Assembly (NCBI GenBank): GCA_010093605.1
Contig: MU004184.1
Span: forward strand, 2,141,615 to 2,205,614
DNA length: 64,000 nucleotides
Direction of reading: 5' to 3'
DNA from: Lophium mytilinum
Taxonomy: Eukaryota > Ascomycota > Dothideomycetes > Mytilinidiales > Mytilinidiaceae
The notes beneath the pieces are model-generated. The model searched no databases. It saw only the letters and a list, made by a program, of their open reading frames with translations, and had not been told where the DNA came from. Positions 32,706-44,142 of the stretch are shown here, in pieces. Within the stretch, counting starts at the first letter, position 1. Each line of letters begins with the position of its first letter. The position numbers were made by a program, and so were the translations under genes.

Positions 32706-34000
32706 ATGGAAACCCCTAGTGAAGTCCCAAAACGCTTACGACAGCAGCTGTCGAAAGGAATGGAGCACATGCGCACTGCTGTGACCATTGACCCTGTCTT
32801 CGTGCCCAAAACCCCACCAATCGAAACCGACGCGTATGGCGTCCCAGCCGCCTTCGAACCAGTCCGCAACCCCACATCTCGATCGCACAACCCCGACAAC
32901 AACCAGAAGAGGACAGACCCCTTCGCATTCGGCTCGCGGTTACTAGAAGAAGGAGACGACATATTCGAGTTCAACGCGTGGGACCACGTCGAGACGGACG
33001 ATGCGTATAAGGAGTTCTCCGAGCTGCAGTATGCGAAGCAGAGGGAGGCGCCGGTGTCCGACTTTGACAAATGTACCATCTCCTAGTCCCCTAGCTCTCA
33101 AAGCTCGCAACACTATCTATATGTCTAACTAACATGCGTGCCGCAGCGCGCTTCAACGGCAATCCCGCGAAATGGTGGAACCTCTTCTACGCCAACAACA
33201 AGACCAACTTCTTCAAAAACCGAAAATGGCTCGCCCAGGAGTTCCCGATTATCAACGAGCTTACCATGACTTCTGCTCCTCCTACCCTCCTCCTCGAAGT
33301 CGGCGCCGGAGCGGGCAATACTGCGTTTCCTATATTAGGCTTGAATCAGAACCCGCATCTCAAGATCCATGCTTGCGACTTCTCGGCGAAGGCGGTGGAC
33401 CTGATACGCGGGCATGAGAACTACGATACTAAGACCATACAGGCAGATGTGTGGGATGTGGCCAGTGAAGCCCTGCCGCCAGGATTGGAAGCGGGGACAG
33501 TGGATGTCGTGCTCATGATCTTTATTTTCTCAGCGCTGGCTCCGTCGCAGTGGGACCAGGCTATCAAGAACATATATCGGCTGCTGAAGCCTGGAGGGCA
33601 GGTCTTGTTCCGGGACTACGGCCGCGGTGATCTTGCGCAGGTTAGGTTCAAGAAGGGACGGTATATGGAAGAGAACTTCTACGTTAGAGGAGATGGGACG
33701 AGGGTCTACTTCTTCGAGAAGGAGGAGCTGGAGAAGATTTGGGGTAGGAAGAATGCCGAACCGGACTTGTCGAGCCTTCAGATCAAGGATGAAGAGAAGT
33801 CTTCCGTTCAACTTCCCGAGAAAGAGAACCAGACTCCGGCCTTCGAGGTTGTTCACATCGGCGTCGACCGCCGGATGCTGGTGAACAGACAGCGCAAGTT
33901 GAAGATGTATAGGTGTTGGATGCAGGCGGTTTTCCGGAAGCCTGGACAGCAATCACAAGCTACGAACAGTGACGTGGCCAAGGTAAATCCAGATCATTAA
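32706..34000 (+). CDS. trm140: tRNA N3-methylcytidine methyltransferase (TRM140/METTL2 type)
   Basis: The enzyme is an S-adenosylmethionine-dependent methyltransferase that makes m3C at position 32 of certain tRNAs. Exons 32706-33072 and 33147-34000 give 406 aa. The N-terminal part has 'DPFAFGSRLLEEGDDIFEFN' and 'AWDHVETDD', and the family hallmark 'NPAKWWNLFYANNKTNFFKN' leads to 'RKWLAQEFP'. Motif I for SAM is 'LLLEVGAGAGNTAFPIL' (about residues 170-186). 'VLMIFIFSALAP' and 'LLKPGGQVLFRDYGRGDLAQ' followed by 'VRFKKGRYMEENFYVRGDGT' are characteristic of METTL2/6/8-type enzymes. It lacks the actin-binding extension of budding-yeast Abp140, as expected outside Saccharomycetes. The splice junction gives 'DKSRFNGNP', which agrees with the family pattern. 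Confidence 0.95.
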
Positions 34001-34606
34001 TGATCTAGAGTCTACTACGTTCGACCCCGGGAGCATTACAGCCGCCCTTTCAGCCATGTTCCTCAAAGACGTCCGAAACCCTCAACATATACCCATACTA
34101 ATATATCCCCTCTGGCCGCTCATAAAAAAGTTAGCGGGTTTTCAATTCAATGCTTTCTAGACTCCTTTGCGTACTCAGGAAAGGACATCTCCTCAATCAT
34201 CTCACTCTCCTATTTCGAAACATTATATACTGAGCTTCCAGCCTTGGAAACTCCTCAGCAAAAATGGACCTACATGAAGCCCTTGCGAATTACACAAAAA
34301 CCAGCATACATTCTACAATGGTAACGCGGGGATGGCAATAGATTGCTGGAAGAACTTATCATCGCGAAAATCTGTGATTAATTTTGTTTCCGGGGGGCGG
34401 GGCGGGGGGTCCCCCAGGACGACGGTTTTGAGCTGCGGCCGGGATAACGGCCCCAGGAGATCCCAGAGAGGTTGGGCTGGGAGGCATTGAGATGGGGTGG
34501 TCCGAGTGATGAATTTAAGAAATTTCATCTCTCTATGCGATCCCGCGATTCAATGTCTGTGGCATGATGTGAGACCGAAGTTCAGCACAGCGGCTGGCTG
34601 GTACCA
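34001..34606. other. Convergent 3' region of TRM140 and the Ser/Thr-rich membrane-protein gene
   Basis: This is 606 bp between two stop codons that face each other. It contains the G-run described separately and otherwise AT-rich sequence with possible polyadenylation signals. No gene was recognised. Confidence 0.6.
34392..34409 (+). repeat. G-run (16 G in 18 bases) between convergent genes
   Basis: Three runs of G (6, 4 and 6), each separated by a single C, are followed directly by a run of five C. The plus strand (or its transcript) could fold a G-quadruplex, since the six-G runs can each supply two tracts of three. The G-run and the C-run could also pair as a hairpin. It lies between the stop codons of two converging genes. 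Confidence 0.6.
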
Positions 34607-35530
34607 TCAAACAATATGTACGGCACGACGCCTCGGGCGGCTCCGGCGAAGACTTCTCATCGTTGAAAGCACCACCCTGTTTCCATTCCTGTCTTTCCGA
34701 AAGCCAAGCCAGGCGACAAGGAGTGTGAGCAAGCCGAACACTACCCCAAGGACGGTGCCGACAATAGTCGCAATGTTTGCCGCATTCCCTAGGGAATTGC
34801 TGTTGATAGCGGCTGCTGATGTGCTGGACGGACTGGAAGATCGCGTAGGGTTGGGCTGTTGCTGGACCGTGGATTTCGATGGCTCGGAGCTTGAGGTCGA
34901 TGGCTCGAAGGTGGATGTCGTTGGTTTAAAGGCGGATACTGTTGTTTCAGAAGTGGATGGTGATGTCGTTGAAGAGGTGGAAAGCTATAGAGTCGTGGTG
35001 TTAGCCAACGTTGACGTAAACGAGGCTGGTAAACGGTAGATATTACCGGAAATGTCGAAGAAGTAGAAGCTATTGAGCTTGATGATTGCGCAGCTATGGA
35101 AGGTGTGGCGGCATCGACTACTATGAACACAGCACCGCTCTCGAAGGTGTTGCCATCACTAGGTCCCGATCCGCCGCCCAGCCATAGAGTGAAATGGAAG
35201 CCATTCGTTATTGGCAGTCCGCCAATAGTTTGCGCGGTCCAGACATAACTTCCCGGATCTACTTGGTTTTCTGCCCACTTAGCTATACTCGCAGCATTTC
35301 TTGAAGTGGCACATACCGAATAACACTTGACCCTCCCACTCATCACTACCGACGGCTTGCCGGGCTGCGAGCCCAATGGGTACGGAGCCCCAGTCTGTGG
35401 TCCAGCTGATCTCGACGTGGCTGTTTGGCGCGACGTTGAATCCTTCGAGAGGCGGAGACGTGAAGTTATTGTCCGCTCGTACCAGCAGCGTGAGGAAGGA
35501 CAGAAAGGCGACAGCTAAGAAAGCATACAT
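34607..35530 (-). CDS. Secreted-type single-pass membrane protein with Ser/Thr-rich stalk
   Basis: Exons 35530-35317, 35270-35047 and 34984-34607 give 271 aa. Layout: signal peptide (residues 1-19, 'MYAFLAVAFLSFLTLLVRA'), an extracellular domain of about 110 residues ('EGFNVAPNSHVEISWTTDWG', later 'YVWTAQTIGGLPITNGFHFT'), a Ser/Thr/Pro-rich stretch at about 147-205 likely to be O-mannosylated, one membrane helix at 217-239 ('IATIVGTVLGVVFGLLTLLV'), and a short basic cytosolic tail ('MRSLRRSRPRRRAV'). This plan resembles fungal cell-wall sensors and Mid2-like proteins, and the ectodomain pattern is shared by many fungal secreted proteins of unknown role. A sensor function is inference; the ectodomain has no eight-Cys WSC pattern. 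Introns are 46 and 62 nt. Confidence 0.8.
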
Positions 35531-36345
35531 CGTGAATGAGGAAGGCTACAGCAATCTGAGCAAAGCGAGTGGATAGAGGAGGCTGGTGTGACAGTGGGCA
35601 TGTGGCTTTGACCTGGGCTCAGCTCTTTCCGCAGTGCACGGCATGGGAGGCAGCGGTAATGCTGTGATTGGCATTGGCTGCGCCGAATAGCACTCCATGT
35701 ATAAGGCTGAAGTACAGCCTTGCTACCTGATCGTAACAATTGGCGGGTTGTGAACTCGATTGGACAATACACTCAGCCAGAGATTGGAAATAGAACGCGT
35801 TGCAGACGCAACCTCGTAACAGAAAAGGAAAAGGACTGACTTCTCGCAAAGAGCTTGATATGGAGTTGTTTTGTTAGAGAAGCGGAAGTTGAATAGACGT
35901 GTGGCGAAAATAGTGAACCTGCTAGGGCTGGAACTGTCGACAAGGCTACGAAAACGAAAGTCCAAGTCCGGGCGAAGAAATTGTTCGTGGAAGCATTAGA
36001 AACGGGGCTGAAGAATACACGTTGGCGAAAGGTAGCGAGATTCGCGGTTTCTCCGGGTAGGTGGGGAGCGGGTACTATAGTTCTAGTCCCTGGATTTTAG
36101 GCTTTCTTCTCTCCGTTTACCTGATTTTTGAAAAGCGGCTCTAAACACAGAAACAAGACCAAAGGTAGAAGCATGCGATCCCCATGATAATCTCAATCTC
36201 GAACTCTTTCTGATCAGCTTGCAGCATTTCGTGTCATAAGGACGTTATTTATATACGTCCGCTGTTATATACTCATGTCATCCAGTTTTCATATCCACAA
36301 CAGCACCGCTATCATCTCGTTCTTCACTCGTCATCAGTCATTCAT
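35531..36345. other. Intergenic region between two tandem minus-strand genes
   Basis: This is 815 bp from the start of the Ser/Thr-rich membrane-protein gene to the stop of GGT. I see only short, motif-free frames. It holds the promoter of the former and the 3' end of the latter. Confidence 0.6.
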
Positions 36346-38574
36346 CTACACCGCAAACCCCCCCGAGTTCTTCTGTCTCGGCTCCCCAGCCGCCTCAAAC
36401 GTCCCATTCGATAGCACTCTCAACGCTTGCGCCGTACTCTGCCCTGGCCCAATCCACGACACATTATGGCCCCTCTCCTTCATAAACTCCACCGTGCTAT
36501 TATCATACGCATACTCAAACGAAACAGTATACGGCACTAGCTGATCATGCAACCTCGGCTCCGCCAGCGCCTCTGGCGTCGTCATGCCAGAGTCCAGGAC
36601 ATGCCAGAGATTCTGGATCGTCGCGGTGATGATACGCGAGCCGCCGGCCGCGCCTAGAGCAAGGTACAGCTTCCCGTTGGATAGATGCTCGACTATGGTA
36701 GGTGTGATGGAGGAGAGGGGTCGCTTGCCCGGTTTCACGAAGTTGATCGGCGAGGGCACAAAGCCGAAGGCATTGCTGACGCCGGGGATGGAGAAGTCAT
36801 TCATCTCGTTGTTCATGATGACGCCGGTCTCTGGGACCATGACATGGCTGCCAAATAGAAGGTTCACGGTGGTAGTCAGCGAGCAAGCCATCCCGGTGTG
36901 GTCGGCTGTTACGACGTGAGAGGTTCCGGGGGTTTCGAGGCTTTCGAGACCGTCGGGGTCATACCAGGATACGTTGTGGGTGGTTGAGTCTGAAATCTTA
37001 GCTCGGATGTTGGCGGCGGTTTGGTCGCTGAGCATATCGTCTTCGTAGGCTTGGAGGCCTTCGGTAAAGGAAGGATCGCCGAGGAGGGCGCGCTGTGGGG
37101 ATCAGGCAATGAATGGTCAGCTTACTACTTCTTGAACTGAGACCCGGCTCAGATGATTAACGAGAAGAGACTTCAGCGTACCTCACCATACCCCCACCGA
37201 ATCGCCTCATCTAGCCGATGCGTACTCAGATTCACATTCTCCGGCGTGCCAAAATCTTTGAATCCCTCTACTATCTTCATCACGCTGAGCGCGACGCCAC
37301 CAGAGCTCGGTGCGCTCGTGCTCGTCAGCTTATATCCTCGGTACTTGATCTGCGCCGGTTTCCGGATCGCAACAGTGTAGTTCTTCAAATCTTCCAGTGT
37401 CATCGTCCCATTCGCCTTCGTTAGCGTTGCTATCGTCTCTTTGGCCATTTTGCCCGTATAGAAAACGTCTGGTCCATGTTTTGCAATCTTCTCCAACGTG
37501 TCTGCGTATCTCTTGCGCGTAATTGTCTCGTTGAGGGCGAGCAGTGTACCATTGGGAGCAAAGTCTATAGCCCAGGTCGGGTCATTGACGAGAAAGTTGT
37601 CGATCCCAGCAATGGCGGAGTTCATGTAGCGGACGAGATCTTCGGTGACAGGGAAGCCGTATCGCGCTACTTTGACGGCAGGCTCCATGACCTCGTGCCA
37701 GGGTAGCTTGCCGTAATTTGTATGGAGGTGATGGAGGCCGCGAAGTTCGCCGGGGACGCCGCTAGATGGGGGTCAGAAGGAGCGAATTGGACGGTATGAA
37801 GTATGACAAGGGAAGCAAGAAGAAAAATGATCATAGGTTTTTTGAAACGAGAACGAAGGAGATTGCGAAAATGATCTGGAGAAACAAACAGACAAGCAGT
37901 GTGAGAACAGCCCTCTGATCTGTCTGTCTTCGTCAATACCTAGGGGGGCTCGAGACGGTGTATGAGGCATGACGAGAAAGTATCGATTCTGAATGAAGCA
38001 TCCGAGATGGCTTCGAAGGATAACGGCTAGGGGTGTCGACCGGCTAGGTCAAATGAGGAGTAACATTAAAAGACGAACAAGGCCATATCCACAGACTTCA
38101 ACTAACAAGCCGAATCTCACAATAGCGAGACACTGTGGAGAGACATATGTTTTCGGGGAAAAGGAGACACGAGAATAAAAGGAAACATATCACTCAATCT
38201 TACCTGGCCAAACCGCCATAGATACTCGCATTCACGTTATTCTCATACATATCCTCAAACGCCGCCGCTGGCGCGGTCTCTCGAAAGTCAATGAACTCAT
38301 AACTTCCGTTACTTCCCCGCACCAGCATGAATCCTCCGCCTCCAATGCCCGAGTGGTACATTCCAATGACGCCAATGCAAAAGGTCGTCCCCACGAGGGC
38401 GTCAGCCGCGTTGCCGCCACATTTTAGCAGCTCCGTGCCGATGTTACTGCAGATGCTACTTTCGGAGGCTACTGCACCGAGGTGGCCGGGTTGGTGATGC
38501 GGAGGGTGGAAGGGAGAGCCCAAAGCGGGTTGTAGGCTGAGGAGGGATGCAAGGTAGCGGCTTAGAGGGGCCAT
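36346..38574 (-). CDS. ggt: Gamma-glutamyltranspeptidase
   Basis: The enzyme cleaves the gamma-glutamyl bond of glutathione and transfers or hydrolyses the glutamyl group. It is made as a proenzyme that cuts itself. Exons 38574-38204, 37761-37182 and 37092-36346 give 565 aa, the usual length. The start at 38574 begins a hydrophobic leader ('LSRYLASLLSLQPALGSPFH') that fits a secreted or vacuolar enzyme; an in-frame ATG at 38649 would add 25 residues. Large-subunit motifs include 'GGNAADALVGTTFCIGVIG', 'HSGIGGGGFMLVRG' and 'RETAPAA'. The self-cleavage and nucleophile Thr is T374 in 'TPGTSHVVTADHTGMACS'. 'NNEMNDFSIPG' and 'GKRPLSSITPTIV' complete the small subunit. Several NxS/T sites are present. 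Intron 1 is 442 nt, far above the local norm, with no copy of the repeat element. Confidence 0.96.
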
Positions 38575-39271
38575 GATTGTATTTGGGGCTAGAAGCTCCC
38601 CTAAAGACGGGTAATTGCTCTTTTGGAAAGGAAGAAAGTAGAGGATCAATCAGGCATGCAGAACGCTTTATGTCGTAGACTGGTAGGCAAGGCAAATTTG
38701 AAAGCAGCCGGTAGACCAAGTGACCAATAACCGACGAATGAGGTTCAAGAGTGAATGACAACAACAAAGTCCGGATGGGAGGGTCCAAGGGTAAATAAGA
38801 AGAACCGTGGAACCCGTCAGTCGTCCAGGCACGGCTCAACGTCTGCGCCAGTCATTTTGTAATGACGGCGATCCTTGGGCTCGGGGTCCACAAGTCAACC
38901 TTGGAACTCGTTGTCCCCGCCGCTCCCCACTCTAGAGCTAATCGAGCATCGCTTATCTTAGGAATCTTGGCAGAATGCTGCTAGTTGCCTATTTTAGTAA
39001 TCAAAGTGGCTGTCTTTTAGAGGGATTAAATCCTGCAGATTACGGATTACTTAAGTACGGACCCGTAAACAAACGTCATTAACATATAGCGCTGCGGACC
39101 GCATTCATTGTAATTGAAACGAATCCCCTTGTGATACAGATGTAAGTGGATCTACACACCACGCTTGCCTTGTCAATTCGATTCATAACAAGCCCTCACC
39201 TTGAAACGATGCATCGAGTCTATCAGTACTCGAGGTTTTGATATGACGATGCTATACATAGTTCGACCGTG
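38575..39271. other. Intergenic region between GGT and ATP11
   Basis: This is 697 bp of GGT promoter and ATP11 3' region (both genes on minus). It is AT-rich around 38940-39120. No gene was recognised. Confidence 0.6.
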
Positions 39272-40274
39272 CTATACAATCTTCTCTGCCTCTTCTAACA
39301 AGGTTTCCACCTTGAAATTGCCATCTCCACTGCTGAACTGCTCCAGAAGCTTCTTCCGTTCCGTACTTTCCTTAGCCTGCATACCGTAGAACTTCTGCAA
39401 ACACATGAGAAGCCATTTGGCCTCATCTACCGTGACACCACGGCCCGGTAGCACGCTTCCTTGCCCCAAGATCAGACCTTTTGGCTCAACAAGCTCCTGA
39501 TGGAATGACACTGTTGTATGCGGGGTGCTATATTCGCCGCGCAGCTTGTACTCCGCCAAATGCGTGAATAGCACAGTTGTAGTATGTGGCGCCGGTTGCG
39601 CCCACTGAAGGAAGTGTATCTCGGCACCCTGTCCCTCCCGAGGTAGTGGAAGGATAAACTGTGGATGTTTATTTGCTGTTTGCGCAATGATGCGCCATGT
39701 GTGCTGTGGTAGGTTAAAGCTTAGAGAGTTGGGTTTCGAGGCATGCCGTAGGCGCCAGATGGTTTCTATCTCTTTTGGCGGGAGCTCGAGTGTTTTTGGG
39801 ACATCGATGAAGGAGGAGAGGGTTTTGAGGCCGGGAGGTGTGGAAGACTGTGTTTTGGGTACTGGAGAAGATGGAAGAGGGGGCGGAGAAGGGAATGGCG
39901 AGCCTGTGCTTGTCGAAGAGGCGTCGGTGTCAAGAGGAGCAGTGGCGCCAGGGACTGCGGCTTGCTTTCGTAGGTCTTCGATTTTGTCCTTGTATGCTTG
40001 TTTGAGCTCAGAGATATCGCTCAGACCTTCCCTGTTGACCAATCGTCAGACTTTGTATGTATAACTTGGGTGCTCCAGTTGCCCACGCCATTGAAGCTTA
40101 CTCTTTCGCTTTGCGGTCAAGCTTCTCACGGTACTTCGCTATGACACGTTCCTGTGTGCCATGGGTAGCTAGAAAGCGCACATCGTGGACTTGCGCCCAT
40201 CGCCGCTGGCAGATACGGGGGTTTATAAGAGGTCGGAAAAGATGTCGGATAGCAGGTTGTCGGATGCTCGCCAT
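39272..40274 (-). CDS. atp11: Mitochondrial F1-ATPase assembly chaperone ATP11
   Basis: The product binds the F1 beta subunit and prevents its aggregation during ATP synthase assembly in the mitochondrial matrix. Exons 40274-40102 and 40031-39272 give 310 aa, joined as 'KAKEEGLSDI'. The N-terminus 'MASIRQPAIRHLFRPLINPR' is basic and free of acidic residues, as in a mitochondrial presequence. A Pro/Ser-rich linker (about residues 90-120) separates it from the conserved ATP11 domain: 'LSSFIDVPKTLELPPKEIE' then 'WRLRHASKPNSLSF', 'FILPLPREGQGAEIHFLQW' and 'ATTVLFTHL'-like 'HTTTVLFTHLAEYKLRGEY'. The C-terminus has 'LLMCLQKFYG'. All parts fit the family. Confidence 0.94.
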
Positions 40275-41012
40275 GGCGATGGGATTGAGGCTTCGGAGGT
40301 GCCTCGATTCGCCACGACATTGGCGGTGTTCGAAGACATCACGTGGAGATAAGATCGGGAAGATCCCGCTAAGCCTACTGTGTGGAGCACTATAATGATC
40401 ACTTTGCTATGGCATAAAACCTACTAAACTAGCTTATACTTAGGTCCAAGCAGACGCATGTTCAAGAACGACGCTTGGGTTTAGCCGCTGTAGAGTTCGT
40501 ACTAAGAGCAGGCGATGACAATGTGAACCGTTTGGACTGCTAGTGGGCACGGGAATGTAAACATTGCGTGATCGCATAATTAATCACAGTGGATTTTCGA
40601 TCCGAAGCGGGCAAAAACAGTGTGCGGTAGTTTGAATTCGTTCTCTGCCAGCTGGGGACGAGAGCATGGGGTTCGGCCCGTACGATAGATACATATGAAT
40701 CACGTCATTTAAACAGCTTCAACGTATTTTTCCATTGTCTCGCGAATGATAATTTTTTCGGCATAGTGTTATTGGTAGCTCTCAGTCCACTCTTCTTAAG
40801 TTGCTCATCACGAAGTAGAAATTGTGTTAAGAGGTTCGTATATACATTCGTCGATGTATGAGCACAAGGACTCGAACTGACATGGACGGTTACGGCCCTT
40901 GAGACAGGACTTCAACATGTAGACTGAACGAATCCAGACCTACCACCTTTATTGCCTTTTGAGAGATCTTCTCCATTTCGAGCCCTTGGAAAATCTCGAC
41001 TCAACACTATAC
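40275..41012. other. Intergenic region between ATP11 and the SGNH esterase
   Basis: This is 738 bp of ATP11 promoter and esterase 3' region (both genes on minus). At 40869-40879, the opposite strand reads 'gttcgagtcct', like a tRNA B-box, but no T-stem or cloverleaf can be built around it. No gene was recognised. Confidence 0.55.
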
Positions 41013-42607
41013 CTAATAATTTTGTTCTGCGGCACATGTCAGAATCAGTCGTCCGAGATCAAGCCATACACTTACGATTGTTCCAGTACAGCGTGTCTAA
41101 AAAGCACGTAAGGTCAGCCAAGTCGATATTGAATCAATGATCTGTCAGATCTTACCATGTTGGACCTCGGGACCAGTAGCTCCTAGTTCCCATCCGAACT
41201 TTAGATGGATGTACTGCATCAGATGGCTCGCAACTTTGACGTGCCCAACATCGGTGGGGTGATATTGCGGTGCCTGTTTTGATTAGTTCGCCGAAGGAAA
41301 ATATTCGGAAAAAAAGGCGACTAGGACCACCTACAATATCGTTGTGTTGTAAGATTCCTGTCGTATTGAAGTAGTGCACAAATCCGGTATGCTTGTAGTG
41401 ATTATACACCATCTCAATCTCGTCGATGAATGCACCCCCTTGCGCATAGCTGTTTCCCACAGCATTGAATCCATTCCACAAGCTCACGAGCACGATATCT
41501 GCATGCGGATAAACTCTATGCACCCCGGCAACGAACTCGATGTAGCTATGAAGATATCGGTCATTGGTGACGTTGTTGTGGGTATTGTTGTCATTCGTTC
41601 CAAGATTGATGACCACTATATCAGCCGCGGGGTGCTCCTTGAAATCCCAGACCTCCGGTTCGTCGCCGTAGATCTCTAGGGCACGTCCCGATGTATCGGG
41701 TGTGTGGTACCACTGATATGTTTGCCCACGCGGATTGCCCCAGCAGTTTGTGTCAACTAGACAGATGCCCGGATAGGCCGTGATGTGAAACTCGACGTTG
41801 CCGAAGCCAGCTGCGAGGCCCCAGCTGTAAGAGGAAATACCCTCGTATGTTGCGTACTGGCCGGCGCTGAGCGAGTCGCCGATTATCTCGAGCGTTTTGT
41901 GAAAGTCTTTCAGTTTGAAGAGCTCGCCTGTTGAGCTGACGTGCACGCCGGCGATTTGCACACCGTATGCCCAATTGGTAACGCGGAGCTCTAGCGTTTG
42001 TGGGAGCTGCGCTTGAGTAGTGAGATTGAGGCCGGTGGTGCTGCTTGAGATGAGCTGATGGGTGGAGTTGGCTGTGACGTTTGTGAATAGCTGTGATGTT
42101 GTCAATTCCATGGGTCGTGCTTCTCAGATACGGCCCTTACCCAATCCTGCCCACCAAGTCTGTATGCTATGAGAACGCTGGGAGAGGTGTAGTTCCCGAA
42201 ACTGATAGCAACCTACCCTACTGTCAGAGCTGGGGAAAAGGAACGCGTGAGGTATGGTGGAAGACCTTGTCGCCAGTAAATCCGAACTTGAGCCCTGGGG
42301 CTCTGAGGGTTGGGTTAGTCTTGTCACTGGTTTGTTGACTGCCATGAAGCTTACGACCACCCTTCGATGCCACTGATCAGTATTGCTCCTACCGAGCGGT
42401 GCCTCACTCACAGGAGATGTGCTTGCTATCCCAACGTCCTTTGTATGACAGCTCTTTCGCACTAGGTGCATAAGTCCTCCAAGAGAGGTCGTGAGCTACG
42501 GAAGCAATCGAGGTGTCTGGGAAGACAACCTCGCGAACTTGACCGTTCTGGAGGATGGTCCCGGAGACGGTGGTAGCGAGGATCGCAATTGATGAAAAGA
42601 GCTTCAT
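41013..42607 (-). CDS. Secreted SGNH/GDSL esterase (CE2-like carbohydrate esterase)
   Basis: This is a predicted secreted carbohydrate esterase of the SGNH fold, close to the 'endoglucanase E-like'/CE2 group that removes acetyl groups from plant polysaccharides. Seven exons (42607-42412, 42300-42266, 42212-42141, 42090-41335, 41273-41156, 41096-41076, 41026-41013) give 403 aa. The signal peptide is 'MKLFSSIAILATTVSG'. An N-terminal jelly-roll part ('VAISFGNYTSPSVLIAYRLG') precedes the catalytic domain. Block I 'IIGDSLSAGQ' has the nucleophile S174, 'GFGNVEFHITAYPG' holds the block II Gly region, 'NLGTNDNN' is block III, and 'HPTDVGH' gives D361/H364. Introns are small; two exons are tiny (21 and 14 nt). 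The donor of intron 2 (GTCTTC) and the acceptor of intron 1 (GAG) are unusual, so the exon 2 edges are the least certain part. Confidence 0.9.
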
Positions 42608-43608
42608 ATTGACGCGACTGATAGGAAATTGGAGAAGATGAAAGACCTCACCACGAGCACAATGAGCAACAGAAAAGCTTTAAGGAAAGTGCGATGGAAG
42701 CATTACTATATCGATCATGGACTGGGTCAATTCGTTCTAGTCTACCTACGGGTTCGCGTGAACAGACGCAATGAGCTATCACCAAATGGTAGGACTACCT
42801 GCATGCTGCCAGATGACGATGCTCGACTATACGATCTCTCAGGGGTACTCGGCCTGGTTGCCTCCGCAGCACCAAGAGTCACGATCCCGGGTTTAGCTCA
42901 AGCTCTCGCCTGTCTGTGAGTTCCCCGTTGGTGGAAGAAGTCGGGATTGATGGCCACGACAGGCCTCTGCAGCGATCCACGAGCCCGCGGCATCTTGTTG
43001 GTTTGCTTGCTGCTGTCGTCCAATGAAGGCACAGCGGCGTCAGTGCAGCAGGCTTTACCCATATGCCTGGCGGGAGATGAGGACGGCGGGCGGAGGGACG
43101 ACTCCGCTCCAAGAAAGGGCGGCTCTAAGGTCGCACGAGCTGAAGAGCAACGCATATGACGAGCCGTTTACAGGGCAAGGGACCCGCGTAGCCGACAGTA
43201 CCTGGGCGTCGTCCCCCTATTGCCGGCGCTGCGAGTGGTGAATGCACGGTGCCTGGCGGTCGCACCGGGTCGCAAGGCGATGCTGCAGGCGCGACAAAAC
43301 AGACGTAGGGCTGCAGAAGACTCTCTATCCGGGAGATGCAGCACGTCTCGTCGCCGCTCTGGGCGGCGTGTTGGCGATGTTGCTGTGGGTGATGCAAAAG
43401 AGGGAGACGCTCATGCTCGGCCGCCAGCTCCGCAAACCTCGCTCTGTGCTACTTAACCACCCCTCTCTATCACCTTCACAATCGTCACCGCCGACAACTA
43501 CAGAGAGACACACGGCGCTCCCTCCGGCCTTCACTTGGCCGTCGCCATGAGCAGCGAGTCCCGGGACCGACAATGACATGGTGATGGCCGCCGCAGCCAG
43601 CACGCTCC
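42608..43608. other. Divergent promoter region of the esterase and BLOC-1-like genes
   Basis: This is 1.0 kb. The part 42870-43450 is GC-rich and holds overlapping open frames on both strands without family motifs. The last 60 bases carry the leader of the plus-strand gene. Two further ATG codons occur just upstream of 43609 in other frames. Confidence 0.55.
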
Positions 43609-44142
43609 ATGGCCTCTCCCGCCAACTCCATCCCAGACACCCAGCTGGGCCTCACCCAGGGCGAGATCCAGCTGCTCCGCCAGCACCAGGCGATTGCCCT
43701 TTCCCAGGCCGGCAACTCGTCCTCGCGCGCCGCCTCCAATGCTTCCAGCCAGGGCCGCTTGCTGCTGGACCCGAGCAGCTTGCAGGCCCTGAGCTCGCAC
43801 TTCGACCGCTTGATGTATTCCATCCAACAGCGATATCAGTCGGTGAGCGCCCGAGTTCTGCGGCCCATTCATGCGCGCCGCCTCGTCCTGCCCCTCTCGG
43901 CCTTCTTGCTGAACGCTGCTAACATTGGTTGCTAGCTGACCGCCCAAACACAAACCGCAACCCAGACCCAATACGACCGCGCGGGAAATGCAATCCAGGC
44001 CGCCGACCTTGAAATCGCCCGCTTCCGGGAGATCCTGCGGCAAATCGACGAGCTCCAGGTTGAGTTCGACAAGGTGCGCCGCATCGGAGAGATTGTGAAG
44101 GGCTTCCGAGCACGCGTCGAACATCTCGAACGCCGGATATAA
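43609..44142 (+). CDS. Small coiled-coil protein, probable BLOC-1 subunit (CNL1-like)
   Basis: Exons 43609-43842 and 43936-44142 give a 146-aa, largely helical protein. Residues 1-45 are flexible ('TQLGLTQGEIQLLRQHQAIA' then Ser-rich). From residue 48, 'GRLLLDPSSLQALSSHFDRL' and 'MYSIQQRYQSLTAQTQTATQ' begin a long coiled coil that ends in 'FDKVRRIGEIVKGFRARVEH'. The size and the heptad-rich helix resemble the fungal CNL1-type subunit of the BLOC-1 complex, which acts in endosomal maturation. I base this on overall pattern, so another coiled-coil family (for example a kinetochore or SNARE-associated subunit) is possible. The opposite strand is also open for 218 codons (43531-44187); this is a shadow of the regular codon use here. 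Confidence 0.65.

Noticed and set aside
40840-40930. Possible tRNA on the minus strand near 'gttcgagtcct'
   Set aside because: The B-box-like string is present, but the T-stem does not pair and no D-arm, anticodon arm or acceptor stem can be built.
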